This document shows positions 22,876 through 33,200 of a stretch of DNA of 41,663 nucleotides, piece after piece. The stretch's first letter is position 1, and the number at the start of each line of letters is the position of its first letter. A program made the translations under genes and the position numbers. The stretch is taken from the NCBI GenBank assembly GCA_001662425.1, contig BDDC01000413.1:23427-65089 (forward strand), written 5' to 3'. Under the pieces are notes generated by a model that was not told the DNA's origin, ran no database searches, and saw nothing but the letters and a program-made list of their open reading frames with translations. The stretch comes from Chlamydomonas sphaeroides (taxonomy: Eukaryota; Chlorophyta; Chlorophyceae; Chlamydomonadales; Chlamydomonadaceae).

Positions 22876-24347
22876 TGAGGTCGCGGCACGCGGTGTTTGT
22901 GCCTTCGTCGACGTTGCTTCTCATGCCATGGGTTGCCGGCTTTGGTTGCGATCGTCGCTCGAATGAACGTCAACTATATATCGGACGGAGGGTGTGTATG
23001 CGGGGTGTGACGTGGTATCAATGAACCCCCAAAGATTTACATACACATGCATAGAGGCCAGAACCCCGCCAGAACAAGCCACATGAGGGCATCAAGCAAA
23101 CCTGTGATATAAACAATCTTTCTACATGAAGGGTGGACGCCTTTTGACATTTAAAATATGTATCGGTCTGTTTCGAGTGTCAGCAGGCATAGACGTGGTG
23201 TGGCACGCCCTGGCCTGGCGAGTTCATGTTATAGGGTTGATGAAGGCAGGGTTCCAGAAGAAGGAAGAAGAATTAACGGTGTAGGGTTGCTTGGCGCGTG
23301 CCTGAGGGGCGAGTACGTACGGTGCCGTGAGAGGGAAAGAAAGTACAACCTGCAAAGGAAGGCCTTCATTCGGTGCCGTACAGCAAGGCCAGTCGGTGTG
23401 CGCGGGGCGCAGCGCATTGGGAGCCGCTTCTTTGTTGTGGAGACGTACTACGGACTGCCGTTTGGTTGGCGGGCGTCTGGGCAATATGCATTGTTGAGAT
23501 GTCACTGTGTGAAGTTGTTGATCTATACCGGTAGTAAGGCGTCCTGTGCCAAAAAGCAGCCGCCGCAGCAGTGTGGGGCTAGCTAGAATGGGTGCGTTGA
23601 GGCGCCAGCTGGAGGAGCACAGGCTCGCCCACGCTGCCGAAAGTGCCGTACAGAATACCTTGCCGCTGCCGTTGTGGGAGGTGGTCCGCCGCTCCGCCCA
23701 CCAATCATGCATGGAGCGCGAGATGTCGTTGCTGGCCACGTACGCTCACTTCCACGCAGGCTAAACATAAAAAAACAGACGATGTCAAGAACCTGTACCT
23801 GCAATGCTGCGCACACGACAATTCATCCATAACCGCTGCGACGGGGGACCACGCAGGCCCAAAAGCAAGCATGCAGGGGGGGAGTGAAGCAGCGGCGCGC
23901 AGCAGCCGGCGTACACGGCATCGATCCGCGGGCGCTTGCATGCTCGTGCAATGCCCGGCGGCCCGTGTCTGTCCCATGCCATGCGCCGCATCCGACCACA
24001 CCCCCATGCCCTCGCCACCCTTCGCCACGCTGTCGCGCTGCACAGCAGCCCGAGCCCGAGCCGTAGCCCGAGCCGCGACGCGATCTTCCCCCGCGTCTGA
24101 CGCACGCACGAAAAGGCCACCTTCAGCCCTACCGCGCCGGGCCGCTCGACGCCATTGCGGCCTTAGTATCAGCACCGCATCCGCCTTCAGCCCTGCCTTT
24201 CGGCACACCCTCCTCATGCCGTGCCGCAGCGCAAGCCCGAGCCCCTTTTCCGCGGTCCCCGTCAAGCTCTCCTCCTCCTGTCGTCTGGCGCGAGCAAAGC
24301 GAGAAGCCTCCTCCCACCCTACCGCCCTGCGCCGCGCGCCGAGCACT
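22876..24347. other. convergent 3' region between the giant gene and the GCFC gene
   Basis: No gene is supported here. The interval should hold the 3' UTRs of both convergent genes. About 22970-23160 is clearly more AT-rich than the rest. Open frames exist on both strands (plus 23158-23586, minus 23224-23739) but lack recognisable motifs or a good codon signature. I found no TGTAA on the plus strand soon after the 22873-22875 stop. Confidence 0.5.
23037..23041 (-). terminator. candidate polyadenylation signal for the GCFC gene
   Basis: TTACA on the plus strand reads TGTAA on the minus strand, the usual polyadenylation signal in chlamydomonad algae. It is the first one I see downstream of the minus-strand stop at 24348, which would imply a 3' UTR of about 1.3 kb. 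The long distance makes the assignment weak. Confidence 0.3.
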
Positions 24348-27300
24348 TCACAAGTTGCGCAGCCCGAACCGGGCCACCAGCAGCGCCGCGTTGGTGGCGT
24401 CCCCGATGCGCCCAAGCACCCTGGCCAGCCGCGCCGCCAGCTCGCCGCGCTCCGTGTTGGGCGGCTGCTTCACCAGCAGCCCCGCTAGCATGGCGCAGTG
24501 CTCGGAGAAGGCGCGGCCCTCGGGCAGCGGACCGCCCACAAACCACTCCGGGTGCAGCGCGCTGCCCACGGCCTCGGCCACCGCCACCGCGTACGGCAGC
24601 GCGTCGCCGCCCGCCGCCGTCATGCGCATGTACGGCATCATCTGGCCGCCCACCAGCCGCCCAACCGCCAGGCCGGTCAGCAGGCTGCGCGCCAGCAGCC
24701 CCTCGAACTGCGACAAGCTGTGCAGCAGGCGCAACGCGAGCCGGAAGCGCCGGAACAGCACGCGCTGCGCCAGGGGGCACACCGCCAGCACGGCGGGCGG
24801 CCAGGGCGGCAGCGAGGACGCCTCCACGGCGGCCTCCAGGTTGGAGCGCAGCCCGCTGAGCAGCTCCACCAGCCGCTCGTCCTCCGGCGACACGTAGACG
24901 AGCAGCTCGGTGGCCAGCGCCGCCACGGCGCGGGTATGGGACACATTGCGCACGTCGCAGCACCTGGGTGGGAGCGGAGTGGGGAGGCGCGGGACGGGGA
25001 GGAGGAGGGCGGACAGGAGGAGCGTCGGGAGCGGGGAAAGGTGGCAGGGACGGTGGCCGTGCGTGCGCGAGCGCCCCGCCCGCATGCCGGCGGGGTGAGT
25101 GGCCCCCGGTGGGTGGTTGCCCGGGAAGAAGCGCACGAGCTGCTCCCCGTACGGCGCGTGTCAGCGTGCTGCCCCGCACGGCAAGCGCCCCGGCGCCCTC
25201 CCTCCCGCGCACCTCTCCACCCAGTGCAGCGCCAGCGGCAGCACCAGCTTGCGAACCAGCTGCGGCACCAGCTCCGAGTCGGGGTCGTCGTCAGACATGG
25301 CCGCGCCGTCGCCCGCGCCGTACTCGAACAGGTCGCCGTACCTGCGCGCAACCGGCGGTCGGGCGGCGCACAACTCACGGCATGCCCTCCATCCACGAAG
25401 CACCCGGCGACCACGCTGTCCAGGTTTGTTGCAGTCCGCCGCGGCCCCTGCAGCCCCACCCGCCGCCCCGACTGCCTCCCTGGCTGGCCGGGCTCACCAG
25501 CCCATGGTGTCGATGCCGCGGTAGGGATGGCCCACGCCCTCGCCGTACAGCGGGTCCCAGCGCAGCAGCTCCAGGCGCACGTAGGGCGCAAAGAGCGCGG
25601 GCGTGGACAGGTGCATGTAGGCGTTGTTGTAGTCCTTCGGGTACCTGGGGTGTAAGGGGAGTGAGGGGAGGGCGGCGAGTGAGGTGGGCGCGGTGGCTGG
25701 GTCGAGGGGGAGGAGGCCGGGGCATGGAGAAGGATGAGGACCCCGTTGTGCGGGAGGCGGCAGGCGGCCAGCGGGCCATCATCAGCTCGTCCTTCTGGCC
25801 CTGAGCCCCTCGCCCGGCGCCACCTCACCTTGTCTTCCACTCCTCCAGCCGCTGCTTCACGGCAGCCACTGTGGCGAACTCCTCGTCCGCGTCCGCAAAG
25901 GCCGTCTGCGCCGCCTCCACCAGCTCGCCGTAGCGCAGCGCATAGCGGGAGGCCTGCACGTGCGGAGCACAGGAGACACATCAGGGCAGCCGAGGCGTCG
26001 CAGCGAGCGGGCCAGCGTGGCGCTGCGTGGACGCGCAGGAGCTAGCGGCGTGCACGTACAAGGGCGCCGCGCCCTTTGCCTGCTCGGCGCCCTGCGACTC
26101 CCGGCCGCGCCTCGTCCGCCTGGCGCCCCCCCGGGGATGGGCCGCACCTGCTCGTCCTCGGGCTCGCCCTGCGTGGCGAACGGCTGCAGCTCGCCGCCCG
26201 TCATCACCTCCGCCAGCCGCTGCCCCTCCAGCTTGAGCAGCGCCTTGCGCGCCTATGACGTGAGGGAAGGCACAGCAACAAGAGGGACGCGGCTCGTACA
26301 GGCAACAGCACAGTGCCGTGCGCAGTTTCCCGAGGCCCGAGAAGACCTGCTGCCGATGTCCAGCCGGACTTGAGCGCCACACCAAGCCCCGTGCTGCCCC
26401 CGCCCCAAGTCCATCCCAAGCTGCCGGCGGCCCACCTTGGCCCGCTCCTCCAGCTCCCGCCGCCGCTGCAGGTTGACGTTGCGCCCGAACTCGTCCAGCT
26501 CCACCGGCCCCTCCTCGTCCAGCAGCGCGTCCTCAGCCTCGCTCGCGGCCGCGTTGGCGGCGGCCGCCGCCGCCGCCGGCGCCGCGCCCCGCGACAGCGC
26601 CGACATGGCCGCCGCCACGGCCGCCTCAGCGGGCGCCGCCAGGTCGCGCTCGGCGTTGACGGCGGCGGTGCGGGCAACACGGGCCCGGTCCTCCATGAGC
26701 TCCAGGCTGCGAGGGTAGCGGCAGGTGGAGGCGGCGGGAGCTTTGGTGGAGTGCGCCGGCCAAGACATGGCCAGACGGCCAACGGCACGGCGGGTCGCAC
26801 TACATGCCATGCCCCACCCCTTCCCCCCGCATGCCGTACCGCGTGTCCTCCAGCTCCTCCACGATGGCGCTCTTGACCTGCGTACGGCAGCCGCAAGGCA
26901 TGAGGGACTGCGTACGGCACAGACGCAGGCCGGCGCATGATGACCCGCATCGCCGGCTTGCCCACCCGCATACCACTTGCGCCCGCCGCCCTCGCCCCGC
27001 CTCCGTCCACAAGCCGCACCGCATAAGCCACGCCCTACCTAGCGTCCTGCTGCTGCCCTCGCCCCCAGCATCCCCACTCCCTCACCTGCAGGCAGTCGCA
27101 CAGGTCCGCCACATACGTCCTCAGCTGCTGCACGTACAGGTACTTGTCGCCCGCAGTCTTTAGCTCGCCCTCCAGCGCCTCCACGCGCGCCAGGCTGGAT
27201 GCCAGATTGTCCACGGTGCGCTTGGCGTTCTGCTGCACCTGCGGGCCGGCAGCGCAAAAGGGCAGCAGCAGCGAGCGGCGCGCAGGGGTTGGGGCCCAGG

Positions 27301-29875
27301 GTCCGCGCTGCTGACGTGAAGCTGGTCATTGCGGACCTGGCATCAGCCGTGTTGGGTTGAGCGGCTGGCTACCGGCAAGCTCTGGACCATGCGCTGCGGC
27401 GCGGCTGCCCAGCCAGCATGGGCAGGTGCCGCCGCAGCGGAGGCCAGCGCAGCCTGCGCCGCACAGCCTGCACTGGGGGACCCCATACACCCAGGCCCCC
27501 GCCAACCTGCTTGTGCGAGGTCTGCAGCCGCCGCAGCCCCTCCGCCAGGGACGCCACCACCGCGTCGCCCGCCGACGCGATCGCCGCCATCCGGCTGCCG
27601 CCGCCGGGCGCGCCCTGACCCGGCGCCCCGCCTCCCGCGCCGCCAAACACGTAGCCGCCCGCCGGCCGCCGGTGACTGGACGCAAAGGGGTAAGCGCCAC
27701 CGCCGCCGGGACCGCCCGCAGCGGGCGGAGGGAACGCCGCGCCGCCAGCTGCCGCCGTGGAGCCGGGGCCCGGGCCTGCCGCGCCGCCAGCCGCCGCCGC
27801 CGGCGCCGCGGTGCCTGCTCCGCCCAGCTGCTGCAGCCGCATGGCCTTACGCAGCTGCTCGTCCGCGAACGTGTCCTCCTCGTCGTCGCCGCCGACGGTG
27901 CCGCTGTAGGTGCCCAGGTCCTTGCGGGGCCTGGCGGGCCGCGGGCCGGGGGCGGCACGTGGTTGGGGCAGGGAGGACAGCGGTCAGGCATGAGGCAGGA
28001 GGTAGGGACGCGCAGGTAGTTGCGGGGCCTGGGCCCCAGGTCGGGGGCGCAGGATTAAGGAAGGGAGGATGCGGTGGGTGTAGCAGCACATGCGCAGGAC
28101 GCAGGGCATGCGCCTGGCCTGCACGGGGCCCCGCAACGCGCCCCAGCCCGCAGGTGGCAGCATGCCGCCCGGGCCCCGCCGCCCCCTCACCTGCCGGCCT
28201 CCTTGCCGCTGAAGCGGATGCGCATCATGTCCTCCGCCTCCTCCTCGCTGCCGCTGCTGCCCTCGCCGCCCTCGCCGCCCTCCCCTCCGCCGCCTGCGCC
28301 TCCTCCCCCGCCGCCGCCTCTCCCCGGCCGGCCCCCTGCCCGGCCCAGCCCCAGGCTGCTGGTGGGGATGTAGTCGGGCGCAAGGTGCGCCTGGCGCAGC
28401 CGCTCCCGCTTGGCCTTGGCGGCGCTGGGTGGGGGAAAGGCGGGAAGGACAGCACCATGGAAGTAAGGAACCAGTAGCAAGTCTCCAAGCGTAAGCCCGG
28501 GCCCAGAGGGTGCAGGGGACAGGGGAAGGGACAGCAAGCAGAGGGCTGTTCGGGGTCTGCACAGCTGGACGCGGCTGCAGGCAGTGACAGGACGCAGCCG
28601 TTCCCGCTTGGCCTTGGCGGCGCTGGCAAGGGGGCAGGGGAGGAGGGGGAGGAGCAGCAGAGGGCCGGCACGGGCGCGACCGCGCAAGGGCAGCGGCGGG
28701 GCTGTCGGCTGCCTGCTCTGCTCGAAGTGGCGCAACCGCAGGCCAAGGAGCCGGCCGCACTGCAGGGAGCGGCCGGCGGCAGTTGGCCGTCGCACCCCCT
28801 CCGCCAGGCGTGGGCAGCAGCAGACACCGTGCCTGTGCCCGGGCAACGCCACGGGCCCCCGGGTGGTCAAGCAGCCCCCGCCGCTCTGGTTGCTCACAGG
28901 ATGGTCTGCTGGTCGGGGATGCCCAGGTCCCCGTCGTCCTCCTCCTCGGCCGGGGCGGCCCCGCCAGCAGCGGCGCCAGCAGCCGGGGCCGGCGCGCCGC
29001 CTCCTGCTCCCGGCGTGGCGCCGCGCGGCGGCGGCGGCAGCGGCATGCCGTCGCCCGGCTGCCCCTGCTGCCCGTCCTCCTGCTTGACCTGTGGGCGGGC
29101 AGGGCGAGGGCGAGGGGCAGCGGGCGTGGGGAGCGGGCGCCGCAGAGCCTGCCCAGTTTGGCGCAGGCCGCTGCCGTAGCAGTGCGGTCCTCGCAGCATG
29201 CTCTCCTCCCAGCATGGCCCCAGCCCACCGCACCAGCGCTATGCTGCTGCCTTTGAAGCTGAAGCGATCGTCCTTGGGCGCCCCCGCCGGCTTGAAGCTG
29301 CCCGACAGCTTGATGACGGGCTCGGCGCCCCCCTCGCCGCCGCCGCTGCCCGTCAGCTTCCCGGCTGAGAAGCTGATGGCGTTGCGCTGCAGCTCCTTCA
29401 TCCGCTCCGCGGTGTACTCGCCTGCAGGCGAGCAGAGGCACCGGGGTTCGGCAGGGTTGGGACACCCTGTGAGGCAGCCCTGGGTGGGGGCTGGGCGTCG
29501 GGCGCCGTGCACACCTGCCGTGGACCGCAACGTCGTGGAAGCAGCCTCCGTGGGCAGCTCGGGCAGAGCCGGGGCCCGCGACAGCTTGGCTTTGCTCTTC
29601 TTGGCGTCCTTCTTGGGCACGAAGCCCGGGTCATCCCCGCCATCCTCCTCAAACGACAGCAGGTTTAGCTTGCTGCCCTTGCTGTCCTTCTTCGTGTCCC
29701 CCTTCGCAGCAGCTGCTGCTACTGCGCTAGGAGCCGGCTTGGGTGCGCCCCCGCCAGCGTCCTTCTTCGCTGGCTGGGGCGGCCTAATGACGGGAGCTCC
29801 GCCGTCATCCTCCTCGCCATCGTCAGAGGTGACCTTCGCTCTAAACTTGCGTTCCCCACGCTGCCTGAATGCCAT
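24348..29875 (-). CDS. PAXBP1/GCFC/ILP1-family nuclear splicing factor
   Basis: Predicted 993-residue protein in 13 exons (minus strand, transcription order): 29875-29515, 29421-29234, 29088-28898, 28424-28191, 27930-27507, 27238-27086, 26877-26840, 26706-26436, 26252-26148, 25953-25829, 25644-25498, 25341-25213, 24963-24348. All junctions keep phase. Human PAXBP1 and Arabidopsis ILP1 are about 900 residues; the excess is Gly/Ala-rich linker in exons 3-5. Family marks: basic N-terminus (MAFRQRGERKFRAKV), LSFEEDGGDDPGFV, IPDQQTILAAKAKRERLR followed by APDYIP, a coiled coil (exons 6-8), ELDEFGRNVNLQRRRELEER, and the C-terminal GCFC domain with YPKDYNNAYMHLSTPALFAP, VRLELLRWDPL, GIDTMGWYGDLFEYG and a helical tail ending in ARFGLRNL. 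Known relatives act in the nucleus with TFIP11/NTR1-type proteins in late spliceosome and lariat steps; in Arabidopsis ILP1 affects splicing and the cell cycle. The gene is divergent from the JmjC gene. Confidence 0.9.
28394..28629 (-). repeat. duplicated acceptor plus exon start (decoy exon) in the GCFC gene
   Basis: The acceptor and first about 35 bases of exon 4 (28394-28430 on the plus strand) recur nearly unchanged at 28592-28629 within the preceding intron. Both would encode AAKAKRERLR after a CAG-type acceptor. Only the copy at 28424 continues into the conserved APDYIP sequence; the other runs into unrelated residues and a possible GTCACT donor. It is either a remnant of tandem duplication or an alternative exon. 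Confidence 0.7.
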
Positions 29876-30234
29876 GAGGCGCGTCAGGCACTGAGCAGGG
29901 CAGCACCAATCTGCATTCTATACTGTCAGCTTGATTGTGTGGGTTGAGATGTGCATCGCCGCCTATGGTGCCTGTTGTTGGAGCAGGTGCGCGAACATGC
30001 ACAGAATGCTTGTTTGGTCATTTTAGCCCGATCGCAAGACAGCCGGCATCACCACGTGCTAAGCTTCTGCGTTCAAGATACTCCTTAACGCTAGCTACTC
30101 AACGCGTTTATCACGGGACGTTTTGCAGTTGGGCGCTTGAAGCGACCCGCCCGTTGCGCCCTGTGCGCTGCTCGCTCTACAGCATGCCGCGCGCATTCTC
30201 AACCTTCCATAGTTCCTTCTTGGAGACCTAAGAC
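29876..30234. promoter_or_regulatory. shared divergent promoter region (GCFC / JmjC-like)
   Basis: 359 bases separate the two start codons, which face away from each other, so this interval must hold both promoters and both 5' leaders. It is less GC-rich than the flanking exons. I see no convincing TATA box on either strand, so TATA-less initiation is likely. Confidence 0.6.
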
Positions 30235-33200
30235 ATGGCGCACGCAACGGGGCCGGCCCGTCCGCCTGGTCTGGCCCCACCGTTCGCCGGCGCGCTTCAC
30301 GGACCGCGCGTTGACGACGCCGACCTTGACGCAGGTGCGTCAGACGTGTATGTTGCTGAAACATTGCAGCCGTGCGTCCCTGGGGAAGGACGAACCGAGC
30401 GCACACGCCAATGTTAACCCGCTCGCTCCTCCCGCGCATGCGTCCATGTCCGCAGGCGACCTCCGCTTTCTAGGCAGCCAGCTCCTGGCATGGACGGGCT
30501 ACACCACGGAGGAGGTCATTGTAAGATACTTGACCCCAAGCGGCAGCATAACCCTTGCCCGAAACGCCACATCCCACCCCATTCCCAACGCAGGCCATCA
30601 ACCATGCGGCCTTCACCACGGACTGGGTCCGCTCGACCGGCCTGCAGTCGCCCTCCCTAGTCCGCGGCTGCGAGTGCGCCGCGTACCTGGCGCCGCTGTT
30701 GCAGAACATGCGCGACCTTGTGCTCCTGGCCAAGGAGTTGGGCGAGGACCGTGAGGTGCGTGCCCACGTTGCGAACGGCTGCCTGCCCCCTTTATGCTGC
30801 ACCTCGCCACTTCCGCCGAACCGGCGCAACACATCAACGCTTGGACTTCTTCCATAGATTCCCGGCGCCTGTAACTCTCATGGGTCAGGCCCCGCAACCA
30901 CTGACTGCGCACATGCGGCATATCTAAGCGCTTGCAGCATATGTGTTGAATTTGTACATGTCATTCTACCTACAGGTTCACACGCTCGACGTGGCCACCC
31001 AGATGCCCGGGCCCAAGTGGACGATGCGCCAGTGGTGCCTGTACTGGAAGGAGCGCCACGTGGCTCCGCCGCCCGCGCCCGGCGACCCCTTTGCCTCGGC
31101 CGGCGGCGCCAACGGCGGCCTCGGGCGCGCCGGCTCGGAAGCAGCGGTGCACGGCTCAGCGGCGGCGGCCGCCATCAGCTCTCAGGACGATGGGGCCGCC
31201 ACGGAGATGGAGGACGAGGCGGACAGCGCGTTCGTGCACCAGGGGTGCGTTTTCGCTTGGGCTCGATGCCGCTTGGGTTGGATGCCGCAACCTAGCTGAA
31301 CACCCGGCAAGGCAAGGCAGCGCCGTGGTGCTGCGCACCCGGCCGCCCGTCCTGACCTGCCGTACACGTGCCGTACCGCAGGGACGTCGACCAGTTCCGG
31401 GAGACGAGCGCGCCACGCAAGGGCATCCGAGATGCCAACAAGCGGCGCCTGCTAGCGCTGACGGCGGCGCCGCTGGGCGACCACCCCGCCGCGGCGTCGC
31501 CGCCGCCGTCGGTGGCTCCTGGCAAGGCGCCGCCGGCGCCGCTGCGTGTGCCGCCGCCGCTGGCGGCGGCGGACCTGGTCAGCCACGTGCACATGGCCAA
31601 GGAGGTGGCGGCGGCGTCAGTCGGCGGCGGCGGCGCAGCTGCTGCGGCGGCGGCGGCCCGGCACCACCTGTCCATCTGGCCCGCCGGCGCCGCCGCCAAC
31701 TGGCGCCTGCTGCCTGGCGGCGCCGCCAGCTGGTGGTCTGTGGCGCACGGCAAAATGGTGGGCGGCGGCGGCGGCGGCATCTAGCGGTTCAACCCAGCGG
31801 ACGGTTCTGCCAAAGCCGCCATGTACCACTCGGCCCGTTGGCGGCACGGGCTGGCGGCAGCATCTGGCGTTGCAGCCAGCGCACGCCGCTGGCAATGCCC
31901 ACATGCCCCGTTCCGCTCTTTGCAATGCGCCGTTCCCACCGTTATAACCCGCCTGTCCCATGTCCCGCCCTCCGTCGCAACCGGGGCGGCGCTGCCGCCC
32001 ACCGGCTGCTGGACAGGCCTCGAGCCAGCGCGCTCACCTGACCCCGTCCTCCCCTTTGCCCTCCCTCCCCCCCACCCCCGCAGGTGTTCCTGCTGCTGCC
32101 GCCCTCCGACGCCGCGCTGGGGCTCTACTCCTCCTGGATCGCCTGCGGAGCACGCGACAGGGGCCTGCCACTCCTGGACGCATGGGCCCCTCGCTCGCCC
32201 CAGCACCAGCAACACCCTCACCCTCACCCTGGCGCAGCCGGCGGCGGTCCCGCGAGCCCCAGCCGCGCCGGCGGACTGAGCCCCGGCCCCGGCGGCAGCG
32301 GCCGGCTGCCGCCGCGGGTGGTGCGGCTGGAGGCGGGCGCGGGCGAGACGGCGCTGCTGCCGGCGGGCTGGCCGTTTGCGGTGGTGGCGGCGGCGGACAG
32401 CGCGGTGGTGGGCGGCCAGATGCTCCACTGCCACGGCCTGGCGGCGTCGCTGAGGGCGTGGGAGGTGCGGCATGGGCGAGGGGCGGACGTGCGTCGGGCG
32501 TGCTGCTCGTGCCACCCTCCTGTGTCGCCGGCCAGCCGAATCGCCAGCGGCCCGTTGGCGCGTCCGGATCCTAGCTGGAGGAGGGACTGAGCAAGCAAGG
32601 CTTCAGCACGCTCACGCCCTGCTGCCTATCCCACCTGGTCCTGCTACCCCACCCGGTCCTTTTGCTCCACCCGCCGCCCCCTCCCCCCAGGTGGAGGAGC
32701 TGCTGCGCGTCAAGCACAGGGCGCGCTTCCCGCTGTTCAAGCACCTCATGTGGCACGCTGCGCTCGCCTACGCCCGCACCCTGCGCTCAGCGGCGGGTGA
32801 GGCGGCTGGCTGGGACCAGGGTCGGTGCGGTGCGGTGCGGTGGCGGTGGTGGTGGTGGTTACTGCCCGAAGTCATGCAGATCAGGCTGGGGCTGCCGCTG
32901 AGCAAGCAGCCAACCCTCCTCCGCAGGCCTGCCCATCCTCAAGCGGCAGCGGGCCACCACCTCACGTGAGGGCCGCGCCGGCGGCGTGCTGGGTGCCGGC
33001 GGCGGCGGCGGCGGCGGCATGACCGCCTCGCACAACGCCGGCGGCGGCACCACCGCCGGCGGCAGCCGCCTCGGCGGCCGCGCGCCCACGGCGCAGGACA
33101 GCTTCAACTATGGCCCTGCGCTCAGCGGCCCGGGCACGTCCGCAGCGGCCGGCGGCGGCGGCCTCGGTCGGGCGCAAGTGTCGGGGCACGGCGGCGGCGC

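Noticed and set aside
23158..23739. Plus frame of 142 codons and minus frame of 171 codons in the convergent gap
   Set aside because: They overlap each other, match no family I know, and lie where 3' UTRs are expected.
31662..31670. HHL in exon 5 as a possible iron-binding HxD
   Set aside because: The third position is Ser, not Asp, and the segment aligns to the strand before the active site, not to the HxD position.
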